From: Mojavia pulchra JT2-VF2
Lineage (GTDB): Bacteria; Cyanobacteriota; Cyanobacteriia; Cyanobacteriales; Nostocaceae
Assembly (NCBI GenBank): GCA_019359325.1
Contig: JAHHHN010000004.1
Location: 202,026-266,025 of the forward strand
Direction of reading: 5' to 3'
Length of the DNA stretch: 64,000 bases
The first letter of the stretch is position 1, and each line of letters begins with the position of its first letter. The translations under genes were made by a program, and so were the position numbers. Positions 46,714 to 55,032 of this stretch are shown piece by piece. The notes below the pieces were generated by a model. The model did not search any database and had not been told where the DNA came from. It saw only the letters and a program-made list of their open reading frames with translations.

Positions 46714-47400
46714 TCAAGAACGGTTTAACTGCTGAATAATCCAATCCCGGACTGTTGGGTAAACTTCATCGGCTACTTCATCTAAACCATGATGGGCATT
46801 AGGATAAAGAATTAGATGTTTGGGTTCTAGGGCTAGCTGATAAACACGTTGTGAACACTCAGGTGGTAATACTTCATCAGCGATGCCATGCAGTAGCAGA
46901 AGCGAGCATTGTGTGGCTAGTTCTGGAACAGGATCTGTACCATAGGCTTGAGTCGCAAGGGTGACGACTGTATGGACATCTGGAGATTGAGCAGCTGCTT
47001 GGATAACTACCGCACCCCCAAAAGAGTGACCAACTAAGGCTAGAGATTCGATACCTTCATCTTGCAAATAAGTAATACCTGCAAGAACATCCAGAATTGA
47101 TTCTTCTAATTGTGTTGGGTTGCGGTAGCGCACTCTCAAAGAAGCGATCGCCTCAGTTCTAAGATGCTCGCACAGCAAAGGGTAAAGTCCACGTGCAGGT
47201 GTATCCCATCCACCACCAACACCTCCTACCCAAATCACCGCTTTTTCAGCATCTTGCACGGAATAGTAGCGACAATGAATTGAACCCCGACTCGTGATTA
47301 GTTTGACTGGATGATATTCTTCCCGCTGAGGTTCGATTTCAACATCCTGGACTATCATCTCAAATGATTCATCATATATAGGCTGCACAACATCCTCCAC
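46714..47400 (-). CDS. Alpha/beta hydrolase (dienelactone-hydrolase-like)
   Basis: 228 residues by the longest frame, starting at a GTG (47398-47400); the ATG at 47358 is an alternative. A conserved VWVGGVGGGWDTPARGLYP loop (oxyanion region), nucleophile elbow GHSFGG, acid LHGIADEVLPPEC and base NAHHGLDE are all present. Cytoplasmic hydrolase of unknown substrate. Same strand as the lyase downstream (80-base gap), so they may be one transcript. Confidence 0.78.
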   Translation of the reverse strand: MEDVVQPIYDESFEMIVQDVEIEPQREEYHPVKLITSRGSIHCRYYSVQDAEKAVIWVGGVGGGWDTPARGLYPLLCEHLRTEAIASLRVRYRNPTQLEESILDVLAGITYLQDEGIESLALVGHSFGGAVVIQAAAQSPDVHTVVTLATQAYGTDPVPELATQCSLLLLHGIADEVLPPECSQRVYQLALEPKHLILYPNAHHGLDEVADEVYPTVRDWIIQQLNRS

Positions 47401-47645
47401 AATATTAAGAGGGGAATGGGGAACGGGGGTTAGAAAGGATATTTTGCCGTTTCTTTCTTTAGAAAACCCTTCTGATTAAACTCATATTAAATCTAGTTTC
47501 TATGCAGTAATCAGCAATAGCCTCTATCCACGGGCTAATAGCATTTAGCCTTTAGGTTGCTACAAGTCGCACTTTTGATGAATAATGCGTTAAAGCGCAA
47601 CACGTCCTACAAATTTAGCATTTACTTTCTAAATAGTTTCTTAAC

Positions 47646-48377
47646 TTACTTTTCAACTATAGAAATTTTTAGATTAATAGTTTCTTTCAAACTGCTCAAG
47701 TAAGCTAACAGTGTATAAATAAAAATTACAATTCCTATCATTTCCAGCACCTCTTCAATAACTATACCAATAGCTGTTATTAGGCCGAGCCGACCAAAAA
47801 CTTCTCTTAAAATCCCTCCTACCATTTCCATACCCAGAGTTCCACTTATATAGACAGTTGCAGCGAGCAAAAATAAATATTGAGTTTTGTTAGGTAGATG
47901 TCGTAAAAAATTGAAGTATTTAAATGCAAAAAATATTACTAAAGGAATGCCAAAAATCACCCAAGTTTGAAAAAATATAGGATGTAAATTTAAGAATTTT
48001 CTTAATGATGGAATAATCAAAATTTCGTGAAAGCTGAATGCTTCATCTAGGCTAAAAAATAAAAACAGTAAAGATAAATTTCTCCAATAAATATAATATT
48101 TATCTGTTTTTTTAATTGAAGTAATTACTGCTAACAAACCCGAAGAGAATAATAGTAAAAACGATGAATACCAAGCAGGAATATTTAACTCTTCATCCAG
48201 GCTAAAGAGTTTGTAAAACCATTTTGAACTTGGAAAAGGAAACTCTATTACCCAGAAATAGGCACTCACAGCACCTGTTAGCGTGAGACATAAGATTATA
48301 ATAATCAAACGTTGTGTAATTGTTTTAGCAGAGATATGAATTGGTAACTCTACAACACGGGTAGATGGCTGCGACAT
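47646..48377 (-). CDS. Unassigned multi-pass membrane protein (243 aa)
   Basis: About six or seven hydrophobic segments between residues 22 and 232. Charged motifs sit at membrane edges: KLFSLDEELNIPAWYSSFLL, LFFSLDEAFSFHEILII and AIGIVIEEVLEMIGIVIFIY. The repeated SLDEx pattern plus His and Glu could form a metal or proton site. No signal peptide or known family recognised. AT-rich compared with neighbours. Single gene, no operon partner. Confidence 0.6.
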   Translation of the reverse strand: MSQPSTRVVELPIHISAKTITQRLIIIILCLTLTGAVSAYFWVIEFPFPSSKWFYKLFSLDEELNIPAWYSSFLLLFSSGLLAVITSIKKTDKYYIYWRNLSLLFLFFSLDEAFSFHEILIIPSLRKFLNLHPIFFQTWVIFGIPLVIFFAFKYFNFLRHLPNKTQYLFLLAATVYISGTLGMEMVGGILREVFGRLGLITAIGIVIEEVLEMIGIVIFIYTLLAYLSSLKETINLKISIVEK

Positions 48378-48984
48378 ATAAAACTTTTAGTAATATTCTT
48401 TACATTAAACGCAAAACTCTCAGCCTGTTTATACTGTTTCACTTTAAGATTGATACAAATAGGCAGCAGGGGGCAGGGGGAAAGAATTAAAAAGCAATCA
48501 TTTGTATCAGGCATTTCGTGAAATGGTATTAGTTCTCTGTATCAGGAATATTGAGTAGTAAAAATAACATTTTTTGCCTCTTTAAGATTTGTTTTATTAT
48601 AAGCTAGGCAGTAACACTAAATATAATCGTAACTTCGTAAATTAAAAATTCAATCGGCCTGATAGGGATTTAAAATACCTAACCCTGTGATGATAGACAA
48701 GGTAGTAACGCTACTCTATGGGTCGCAATCATTTTTCAAATTGAGGTAACAAGCGATCGCCTCATAATATCACCAATACTTTTCTACTCTAGGCGGCTCT
48801 CCAGGTGGTTGGCAAACTCTGCAATTCGATCAACCCTCCAGTCTGGATGAGGTAAGGCTAAGAATGCAGTAGTTATACGCAAAAAGTTGTTAAAAAATAA
48901 TCCTAATTATATTGAATTGCTTAATAATCGGATCAGCGATCGCCTCTATTTGTAAGTTCGCAATCAATCACAAATTGAAATAAT
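48378..48984. other. Intergenic region upstream of fadL
   Basis: About 600 bases. Contains a G-rich stretch near 48465-48482, HIP1 sites near 48753 and 48936, and the gene fragment at 48784-48912. It should also hold the fadL promoter. Confidence 0.35.
48784..48912 (-). pseudogene. C-terminal gene fragment, unidentified
   Basis: An open minus-strand stretch of about 42 codons with no start reads NNFLRITTAFLALPHPDWR, then VDRIAEFANHLESRLE and stop. The sequence is strongly protein-like and looks like the end of a longer protein whose upstream part is gone. Family not recognised. Confidence 0.4.
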
Positions 48985-50307
48985 ATGAAAAAATTACAGG
49001 TGAACTTATCGCTAGTGCCTCTCTTCATGGCACTCATAGTCAACGCTACAGCCAACTTTGCATTGGCTGGTGGATTTGCCCTTAATGAACAAAGTGTCAA
49101 AACTCTGGGAAATGCTTTTGCTGGGAGTGCAGCTAGCGCTGATGATGCTAGCACTATTTTCTTTAATCCTGCCGGTTTAACTCGCTTACCAGACACTTCT
49201 GTAGTTGGGGGTACTTACGTAATTTTCCCTTATGTTAGTTTTCAGAACCAAGGTTCTAGGGTAGTAACAGGTCAACCATTAACAGGTGGTAACGGCGGTG
49301 ATGCAGGTGTAGATGCTATTGTGCCAAACCTCTATGCTGCTTGGAGTGTTTCCGATCGCGTTAAACTAGGCATTGGCATTAACGTTCCTTATGGGCTAAC
49401 TACCCAATATGACAATGACTGGGTTGGGCGTTACCACGCAGTTGAATCTAAACTCATCACCTATAATATTAATCCCACTATCGCCGCCAAGGTAAGTGAT
49501 AACTTTTCTGTAGGCGCAGGTCTGAATATTCAATATGCTGAGGCTACACTATCAAATGCCATCGACTTTGGTTTAATTGGGCGGAGTGTTGGTTTACCTA
49601 CCCAATCTCAACAAGCAGACGGCTTTGTGAAAGTCACTGGTTCTGACTGGAGTGTAGGCTATAACTTGGGGGTGATGTATGAACCGAGCAAAAGCACGCG
49701 AATTGGTTTAAGTTACCGTTCTCCCATTACCCAAGATATCCGAGGTAATGCAGATTTTACCGTACCAGACAACCTGAGAATACTTACAGCCAGAGGGCAA
49801 TTTACAGACACGGGAGCTAGCGCTGTTTTAAACTTGCCTGATACACTCTCACTTGCGGTTTATCACGAACTTAACCCGCGTGTATCAGTTGTCGGTGATG
49901 TTACCTGGACGCACTGGAGCCGCTTTCAAGAACTGCGAGTGAGATTTGACAACCCAGCTCAAGCAGATAGTGTACAACCAGAGAACTGGAACGATACTTA
50001 CCGCGTAGGTATTGGCTTAAACTACGCAGTCAATGATCAATTAACGCTGCGAACTGGTATTAGTTACGATCCTAGTCCGATTAGCAATGAATATAATACT
50101 CCACGGCTACCTGGAGGCGATCGCACCTTGATTGGATTTGGTGCTACCTATCGACCTTCCGATTCATTCGATTTAGACTTTGGTTATCTTCATGTTTTCT
50201 CTGACGATAGCTCGATTAACCAATCAAGCACCACAGCAGGTACACTCACAGGGAAATTTGAAAGCGCAGTTGATGTCTTTGGTTTACAAGTAAACTGGCG
50301 ATTTTAG
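48985..50307 (+). CDS. fadL: Outer-membrane transport protein, FadL/OmpP1/TodX family
   Basis: 440 residues. Signal peptide MKKLQVNLSLVPLFMALIVN with cleavage near FALA-GG. The mature N-terminus GGFALNEQSVKTLGNAFAG followed by ADDASTIFFNPAGLTRLPD is the FadL hatch/N-terminal signature. Alternating amphipathic strands follow, ending in VFGLQVNWRF with the terminal Phe typical of beta-barrels. FadL channels take up long-chain fatty acids and hydrophobic compounds. In this window it would feed the fadD-fadN-fadA-fadE enzymes. It lies alone, 6 kb beyond the lipase on the other strand. Confidence 0.9.
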   Translation: MKKLQVNLSLVPLFMALIVNATANFALAGGFALNEQSVKTLGNAFAGSAASADDASTIFFNPAGLTRLPDTSVVGGTYVIFPYVSFQNQGSRVVTGQPLTGGNGGDAGVDAIVPNLYAAWSVSDRVKLGIGINVPYGLTTQYDNDWVGRYHAVESKLITYNINPTIAAKVSDNFSVGAGLNIQYAEATLSNAIDFGLIGRSVGLPTQSQQADGFVKVTGSDWSVGYNLGVMYEPSKSTRIGLSYRSPITQDIRGNADFTVPDNLRILTARGQFTDTGASAVLNLPDTLSLAVYHELNPRVSVVGDVTWTHWSRFQELRVRFDNPAQADSVQPENWNDTYRVGIGLNYAVNDQLTLRTGISYDPSPISNEYNTPRLPGGDRTLIGFGATYRPSDSFDLDFGYLHVFSDDSSINQSSTTAGTLTGKFESAVDVFGLQVNWRF

Positions 50308-50430
50308 CCTCAAAAATTTGTCTAGCTTCCGTAGAACTTGCAAACCTAAGTCTCAAGAACTAGCTTTAGAGAAAATAGCTCGGTGATTGTACTTCTGAAG
50401 TGCATAGTTGAAGCTCATAACTAAAATTTC

Positions 50431-50605
50431 CGAGTTCTGAACTCGAACGACCGAGCAAAAAGGTCGAAACTCCGAGTTCTGAACTCGAACGACCGAGCAA
50501 AAAGGTCGAAACTCCGAGTTCTGAACTCGAACGACTGAGCAAAAAGGTCGAAACTTTGAGTTCCAAACTCGAACAGCCGAGTAAAAAGGTCGAAACTCCG
50601 AGTTC
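50431..50605. repeat. 42-bp tandem repeats with palindromic core (4 units plus partial)
   Basis: Units start at 50431, 50473, 50515, 50557 and a partial one at 50599, all spaced 42 bases. Each has GAGTTCTGAACTC (palindrome) and CGACCgagcaaaaaGGTCG (stem-loop). Unit 4 has changed to GAGTTCCAAACTC but keeps GAGTT/AACTC. Because 42 is a multiple of three, long frames stay open (14-residue repeats such as NSEFRPFCSVVRVQ), but these lack other coding support. Located 120 bases after fadL. Confidence 0.85.
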
Positions 50606-50757
50606 AAAGCATAAAACTTGGGATGTAAAAGGCGATCGCCAAAGTATTTTATCCTGAAAGCTTATCTCTGATTGAGCATACTCAAGGTTAGATAAGATTG
50701 ACATAGTAAAAATACACTAAGCTCGCCGAACATTATTCAGAATTTGGGAGGGAGCAA

Positions 50758-52230
50758 TTGACTGACGTTGTAGTTGGCTTAGATTTAGGTACAGGAGGAG
50801 TAAGAGCGATCGCGGTTGACCTGCAAGGAAAAATTATCGCTCAGACTACGAGAAGTTATCCCCTGTTAACTCCACAACCCGGTTGGACAGAACAGAATTC
50901 ATCGGATTGGGTGGAAGCTAGTTTGGATGCTTTATCTGATGTTACTCAACAGCTAGATGGACACCAAGTGATCGCCCTCGGTTTATCTGGACAAATGCAT
51001 GGTATGGTTCCTCTTGATGCAGAGGGAAAAGCAATTAGACCAGCAATTTTGTGGAATGACCAGCGCACAGGTAAAGCCGTTGCTGAGATTGAAGCCGCCA
51101 TTCCCCATCAGGAGTTGATTCAGCGTACTGGAAACCCTGCAATTACTGGATTTCAACTGCCGAAGCTTGTATGGTTGCGGACTGAAGAACCGGATGCTTA
51201 TGCTCGGCTGTGGCAGATTTTTTTGCCAAAAGATTATCTAGGATATGTGCTAACTGGCGAGTCAGTGACAGAACCCTCTGATGCTTCTGGTATTGGGTGT
51301 TTGAACTTGGCAAATCGGCAATGGGATACAGATATTCTCCATGCTCTTGATATTAATCCAGGATTTTTCCCCCCAGTAGTCGAGTCTACTGCGATCGCCG
51401 GACGATTGAAATCAGAAATTGCTACCCGTGTGGGACTACCAGCCGGATTACCTGTGATTGCAGGCGGAGGCGACAATGCAGCAGCAGCAATTGGTTTAGG
51501 TATTTCATCAAGCAACCTCAACCGGGGTAGTTTGAGTATTGGCACATCAGGAGTTATCTTTGCACCATGCGATCGCCTAATTCCCGATCCCCAAGGTCGA
51601 GTGCATTTATTCTGTCATGTTGATGGTGGCTATCATCTCTTGGGAGTGACGCTAGCAGCAGGTGGATCTCTGCGTTGGTATAGAGATACATTTGCACCGC
51701 AGATATCCTACACCGAATTGATGGATCTGGCAGAGGATTCTTTACCTGGTGCGCGTGGTGTTTTATTTTTGCCCCACCTCGCAGGAGAACGCAGTCCCCA
51801 CCTCGATCCAGATGCGCGCGGTGCTTTAGTGAATCTGTCATTAGCTCACACCCAGGCAGATATAACTCGTGCTGTGCTGGAAGGTGTAGCATTTAGCTTG
51901 CGAGAAGCATTGGAGATAATTAGTGCGATTGCTCCCGTACATCAACTATTAGCAACAGGCGGAGGCGCACGATCCAACATTTGGCTACGAATTTTGGCAG
52001 ATATTTTGCAAACAGAACTCATTGCACCCAAAGCCGAAGAAGGAGCCGCTTACGGTGCAGCGATTTTAGCAATGGTGGGGGTTGGTGCATATCCTAATTT
52101 AGAAGCTGCATTCAAGATATTGCCACAGGATAGCAATGTGGTACAGCCGCAAGTAAATTCTGTGTACGAAGCAGGGTTTAACCGATATAAATTATTGTAC
52201 GAAGCCCTTAAAAAAATTCGTAATTCGTAA
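50758..52230 (+). CDS. xylB: Xylulokinase (FGGY carbohydrate kinase)
   Basis: 490 residues. Starts at a TTG (50758) with strong GGGAGGGAG just upstream. N-terminal [18 protein letters not shown] (phosphate 1), [24 protein letters not shown] and ILWNDQRTG (xylulokinase signature), [23 protein letters not shown] and [12 protein letters not shown]. It phosphorylates D-xylulose (or a similar ketose) to the 5-phosphate. Stands alone with no xylose isomerase or transporter beside it. Its stop codon touches the xisH fossil. Confidence 0.9.
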   Translation: MTDVVVGLDLGTGGVRAIAVDLQGKIIAQTTRSYPLLTPQPGWTEQNSSDWVEASLDALSDVTQQLDGHQVIALGLSGQMHGMVPLDAEGKAIRPAILWNDQRTGKAVAEIEAAIPHQELIQRTGNPAITGFQLPKLVWLRTEEPDAYARLWQIFLPKDYLGYVLTGESVTEPSDASGIGCLNLANRQWDTDILHALDINPGFFPPVVESTAIAGRLKSEIATRVGLPAGLPVIAGGGDNAAAAIGLGISSSNLNRGSLSIGTSGVIFAPCDRLIPDPQGRVHLFCHVDGGYHLLGVTLAAGGSLRWYRDTFAPQISYTELMDLAEDSLPGARGVLFLPHLAGERSPHLDPDARGALVNLSLAHTQADITRAVLEGVAFSLREALEIISAIAPVHQLLATGGGARSNIWLRILADILQTELIAPKAEEGAAYGAAILAMVGVGAYPNLEAAFKILPQDSNVVQPQVNSVYEAGFNRYKLLYEALKKIRNS

Positions 52231-52298
52231 CTGCTAAATATAATACTCGCTCTGGCTCAGTCGCTTCCAGTGCTAGGCCATAACTGAGGAATTGACAT
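52229..52298 (-). pseudogene. Fossil fragment of xisH
   Basis: About 70 bases match the internal part of xisH at 54430-54499 at roughly 88% by eye (for example the stretch ctgctaaatataatactcgc is identical). The rest of the gene is missing here. It shows a former second xisH copy or a duplicated fragment 2 kb away. Confidence 0.75.
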
Positions 52299-52471
52299 AA
52301 TACAAAATCTGAAGCTTCTTCAAGTTATAAATTCATGTCAAGCACTCACGAGCAAATTTTTAGCTCTGTCAATGCTTCATTGCTCCCATTAGAAGCACTT
52401 TCAGTTGCTAATTCCATCAAATACAAAAAATAGTTTAATCTGTTAGTGTTTAAGGTTAAGTTAGCACGAGA

Positions 52472-53218
52472 TTGCCAGTGAGAGGATTAATAACTCCATC
52501 AGTCATTGAGAATTTTACAGTTGGCATCGTCACAAGTGTCGTAACTGCTGTCGTTGTTTGGCTGTGGGGAAAAATACGAGCATCCCAGATCCTAAATCGA
52601 AAGTCTGCTTTTTTTGGTATTTCTCCTAAAGAAAATTGTCTTTTAGTTATAAATCATGATCCTCGCAATCAGAATTCGGTGACGCATGGAGATGTGGAAA
52701 CATTGATTGAGATTGCAAAGCTCGTAGCTGAAATTCATGGCAAGTTAGTCATTGCACGTTTTGATCGCATATTGGAACCCGCAGGAGAAACAACCGAATT
52801 CTGTATAGGAGGGCCCGATTCTAATGAGAGAACTAAAGTTCATTTAGAAAACTTTCTTCAAGGCATTTATATTAATCCTTATATGCCTGATGATCCTGAT
52901 AATATTGCGTTTGTTACGAAAGAAAAAAAGTATAGATTCGTAAACAATAAGGATGAACACGCTATTTTGGCAAGATTTTATCCAGAGTCTGATTCTTATC
53001 CTGTAATCTTAATTTGTGGGCAGACATCAAAAGGTAATCGGGGAGCCGTTCACTATTTGAATAAAAATTACGATAGTTATTTAAGGCAAAAATTCGGTAA
53101 TAAAAAACCATTTTGTTTGATTCTTAAGCTACAATCACCTCTAACTTATGGCGTTAAGGCAGTGCATCTCGTTAAAGATATCACTGAGATAGCATTTATT
53201 CCTTTTACTCATCAATAG
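52472..53218 (+). CDS. Membrane-anchored protein of unknown function (248 aa)
   Basis: Starts at TTG 52472 or GTG 52478; no clear Shine-Dalgarno. One N-terminal hydrophobic helix (about 15-32, FTVGIVTSVVTAVVVWLWG) then a cytoplasmic domain beginning NCLLVINHDPRNQNSVTHGD. A Rossmann-like impression is given by FCIGGPDSNERTKVHL and VILICGQTSKGNRGAVHYL. AT-rich, with no HIP1 site. I recognise no family. The single-helix anchor plus a nucleotide-binding-like domain resembles the layout of membrane effectors or sensors in defence systems, but this is weak inference. Confidence 0.55.
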   Translation: MPVRGLITPSVIENFTVGIVTSVVTAVVVWLWGKIRASQILNRKSAFFGISPKENCLLVINHDPRNQNSVTHGDVETLIEIAKLVAEIHGKLVIARFDRILEPAGETTEFCIGGPDSNERTKVHLENFLQGIYINPYMPDDPDNIAFVTKEKKYRFVNNKDEHAILARFYPESDSYPVILICGQTSKGNRGAVHYLNKNYDSYLRQKFGNKKPFCLILKLQSPLTYGVKAVHLVKDITEIAFIPFTHQ

Positions 53219-53280
53219 CAGCAAAAGGATTGAGCCAAACCCATCTCCTAACCAAACGCCGATCGCAGCCAGTTTAAATT

Positions 53281-53317
53281 TTAGATTTTTGCGATCGCCA
53301 CGACTAGTCACTGCATC
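53281..53317. repeat. Dispersed ~37-bp repeat, copy A
   Basis: ttagatttttGCGATCGCC followed by ACGACTAGTCACTGCATC. Related copies lie at 53870-53896 (shorter) and 54903-54939 (diverged), bracketing the DUF433 and xisHI genes. Confidence 0.65.
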
Positions 53318-53470
53318 GGGAAAATCGCTTTCTGCAAAAATACCTGCTGGTTAGCGATCGCCCAGCTTGCTCAAACAGCGATTCTGCTAGTCTGGTTCCA
53401 TATATAACTTTGTCAGAGCCAGGACAACTGTATATTATTAAATAATGGAACAGGCCTGGAAGATTCATCA

Positions 53471-53782
53471 ATGCAGTTAGTCAGTCGGGAGCATATTGCG
53501 ATCGCTTCTGAGGTGCGGAGTGGGAAGCCCTGCATTATCGGTACTCGCATTGCTGTAGAAGACGTGGCGATGATGCATTTAAAGCTAGGATATTCCTTGG
53601 TAGAGATTGCTGGTAAGTATGACCTGTCACTAGCATCTATTTATGCAGCAATGGCTTATTACTTCGATCTCCGAGACGAGATTGATCGCCGCACAGCAGA
53701 AGAGGATGAGTTAGTTGAGGTACTGAAGCAAAATCATCCCTCACGTCTCAAAGAGAAACTTAGACAGTTGAGGAATGAGTGA
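53471..53782 (+). CDS. DUF433 antitoxin-like protein
   Basis: 103 residues. The DUF433 core reads REHIAIASEVRSGKPCIIGTRIAVEDV, MMHLKLGYSLVEIAGKYDLSLASIYAAMAYYFDLRDEID. DUF433 proteins have a helix-turn-helix and are usually antitoxins of DUF5615 (PIN-like) toxins. The toxin start overlaps this stop (53775) but is cut after 20 codons, so this is an orphan antitoxin now. No other partner on this strand. Confidence 0.85.
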   Translation: MQLVSREHIAIASEVRSGKPCIIGTRIAVEDVAMMHLKLGYSLVEIAGKYDLSLASIYAAMAYYFDLRDEIDRRTAEEDELVEVLKQNHPSRLKEKLRQLRNE

Positions 53783-53837
53783 GCAAATTCGCTTTCATCT
53801 GGATGAAAATGTTGCTCTGACGATCGCGCTTCGCTAA
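53775..53837 (+). pseudogene. Truncated DUF5615 (PIN-like) toxin
   Basis: ATG at 53775, overlapping the DUF433 stop in another frame, gives MSEQIRFHLDENVALTIALR and then a stop. IRFHLDENV is the typical N-terminus of DUF5615 toxins, with the first catalytic Asp. The remaining 90 or so residues are gone; a HIP1-like GCGATCGC-related motif and repeat copy B lie at the break. Confidence 0.75.
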
Positions 53838-53869
53838 GTCTAGCCTTATGGGTTGTGTCTCGCCAATAA

Positions 53870-53896
53870 GCGATCGCCACAACTAGTCACTGCATC
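53870..53896. repeat. Dispersed repeat, copy B
   Basis: GCGATCGCCACAACTAGTCACTGCATC, 27 bases nearly identical to copy A; located just after the truncated toxin, so it may mark the deletion joint. Confidence 0.65.
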
Positions 53897-53982
53897 ATGG
53901 ATCAAGTCGATTTCAATTAATTAGTAGGATGCACTGGCGCTCGCGCAACGCACTACACTCCTACTGTAAATATGGCTATTCT

Positions 53983-54318
53983 TTAAGCAACGCCGTAATC
54001 TGTGTACTGCCTTTTATACGGAGGCTGCAATCCCAAAACAATGTCATCTTTGGGAACACCCATCTTAACTAACTCCTCAGCAGGATTCTGATCTGTTAAG
54101 TTCTGCTGAAGCCATATTTTTCCGTTTTTAATGTCAAAATGCATTACACATCGATAAATGCGATCAAATTTTTGCCAACCGACATTCATCCACTGATAAT
54201 GATCTCGCTCTGTATCAAAAATAAGTTGAGCTTCCACCTGCTCATCTGAAACATCGTCACTGGCATAACGAGTGAGCAAGGTCTGAATGTACTCTCGATA
54301 TTTAGCTATTTTGTCCAT
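53983..54318 (-). CDS. xisI: XisI, fdxN-element excision controlling factor type
   Basis: 111 residues: MDKIAKYREYIQTLLTRYA, QLIFDTERDHYQWMNVGWQ, YRCVMHFDIKNGKIWLQQNLTD and GVPKDDIVLGLQPPYKRQYTDYGVA. These are XisI signatures. In Anabaena XisH and XisI help XisF excise the fdxN element, but many cyanobacteria carry several xisHI copies with no such element. Overlaps the end of xisH by 13 bases. A toxin-antitoxin-like role of the pair is plausible but inferred. Confidence 0.92.
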   Translation of the reverse strand: MDKIAKYREYIQTLLTRYASDDVSDEQVEAQLIFDTERDHYQWMNVGWQKFDRIYRCVMHFDIKNGKIWLQQNLTDQNPAEELVKMGVPKDDIVLGLQPPYKRQYTDYGVA

Positions 54319-54722
54319 TGCACAATCACCTCATTCACCGGGTCGTAGACAACTAACAAAACTTGATATTTTTGTAATGCTATCTGCGTGAAATCAAGTT
54401 GAAAGAAAGTCCCATAGGCATCTACTGGAACTGCTAAATATAATACTCGCTCTGGCTCGGTCGCTTCCAGCACCAGCCGATAACTGAGGAATTGACCTAA
54501 AGCAGCGTAGAAATCTGTAATTGCAGAAGGGTTCAAAAAGCTCTTGATCTCAACTGCTATTTTCTCATCTGCTCTCTCGGCTGCAACCAGTCTTTCTGCA
54601 CCCAAATCTACTTGAAAGTTGACGTTACCAAATTTAAATTTGAGTGGATCATCTGTAATTACCCACTGCTCTTTTTGTAGAGCTTGCTTGACTGCTTCGT
54701 GAAAGATGTCCTTTGCTGACAC
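54306..54722 (-). CDS. xisH: XisH, fdxN-element excision controlling factor type
   Basis: 138 residues from a GTG at 54720-54722 (usual family start MSAKDIFHEAVKQALQKEQW); the longer frame to 54815 has no family support. Motifs: FGNVNFQVDLGAERLVAAER, KIAVEIKSFL (a PD-(D/E)xK-like E-x-K), and TDFYAALGQFLSYRLVLEATEP. The family is regarded as nuclease-fold related. Coupled to xisI by a 13-base overlap. A fragment of the same gene lies at 52229-52298. No recombinase xisF is present in the window. Confidence 0.92.
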   Translation of the reverse strand: MSAKDIFHEAVKQALQKEQWVITDDPLKFKFGNVNFQVDLGAERLVAAERADEKIAVEIKSFLNPSAITDFYAALGQFLSYRLVLEATEPERVLYLAVPVDAYGTFFQLDFTQIALQKYQVLLVVYDPVNEVIVQWTK

Positions 54723-54902
54723 AGATAAAATTAAATACTTATCATTATCGTACTCTTTTTGCTGAAGTTGACTCAACTGTATGAAGACTGTTAGCAACAT
54801 CAAGCCAACCTTCAAGCGATCGCCTACAACTCAAACTAGGCGATCGCAATCTATCTTTTACCCATCCACAGGTTGATTCTGTTTTCAGCTATACCTTAGT
54901 TT

Positions 54903-54939
54903 TTAGATTTTTGTGATCGCCATAACTGCTTACTACATC
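54903..54939. repeat. Dispersed repeat, copy C
   Basis: TTAGATTTTTGTGATCGCC then ATAACTGCTTACTACATC, a diverged relative of copies A and B with the HIP1 core mutated (GTGATCGC). Confidence 0.55.
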
Positions 54940-55032
54940 AAAAAATACATAAACTTGATTTTAATAAGCAAAATGGCATATTAGTTTCACATTTTGTTTA
55001 ATTAAGTTTTCAAAATGCCTAATTGCTTACTT

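Noticed and set aside
50353..50704. Long minus-strand frames with 14-residue repeats
   Set aside because: They arise because the 42-bp repeat length is a multiple of three; no start context, no homology, and the DNA palindromes explain the pattern better.
53471..54722. fdxN-type excisable element
   Set aside because: xisH and xisI are present but there is no recombinase gene xisF, no fdxN and no matching att repeats in the window.
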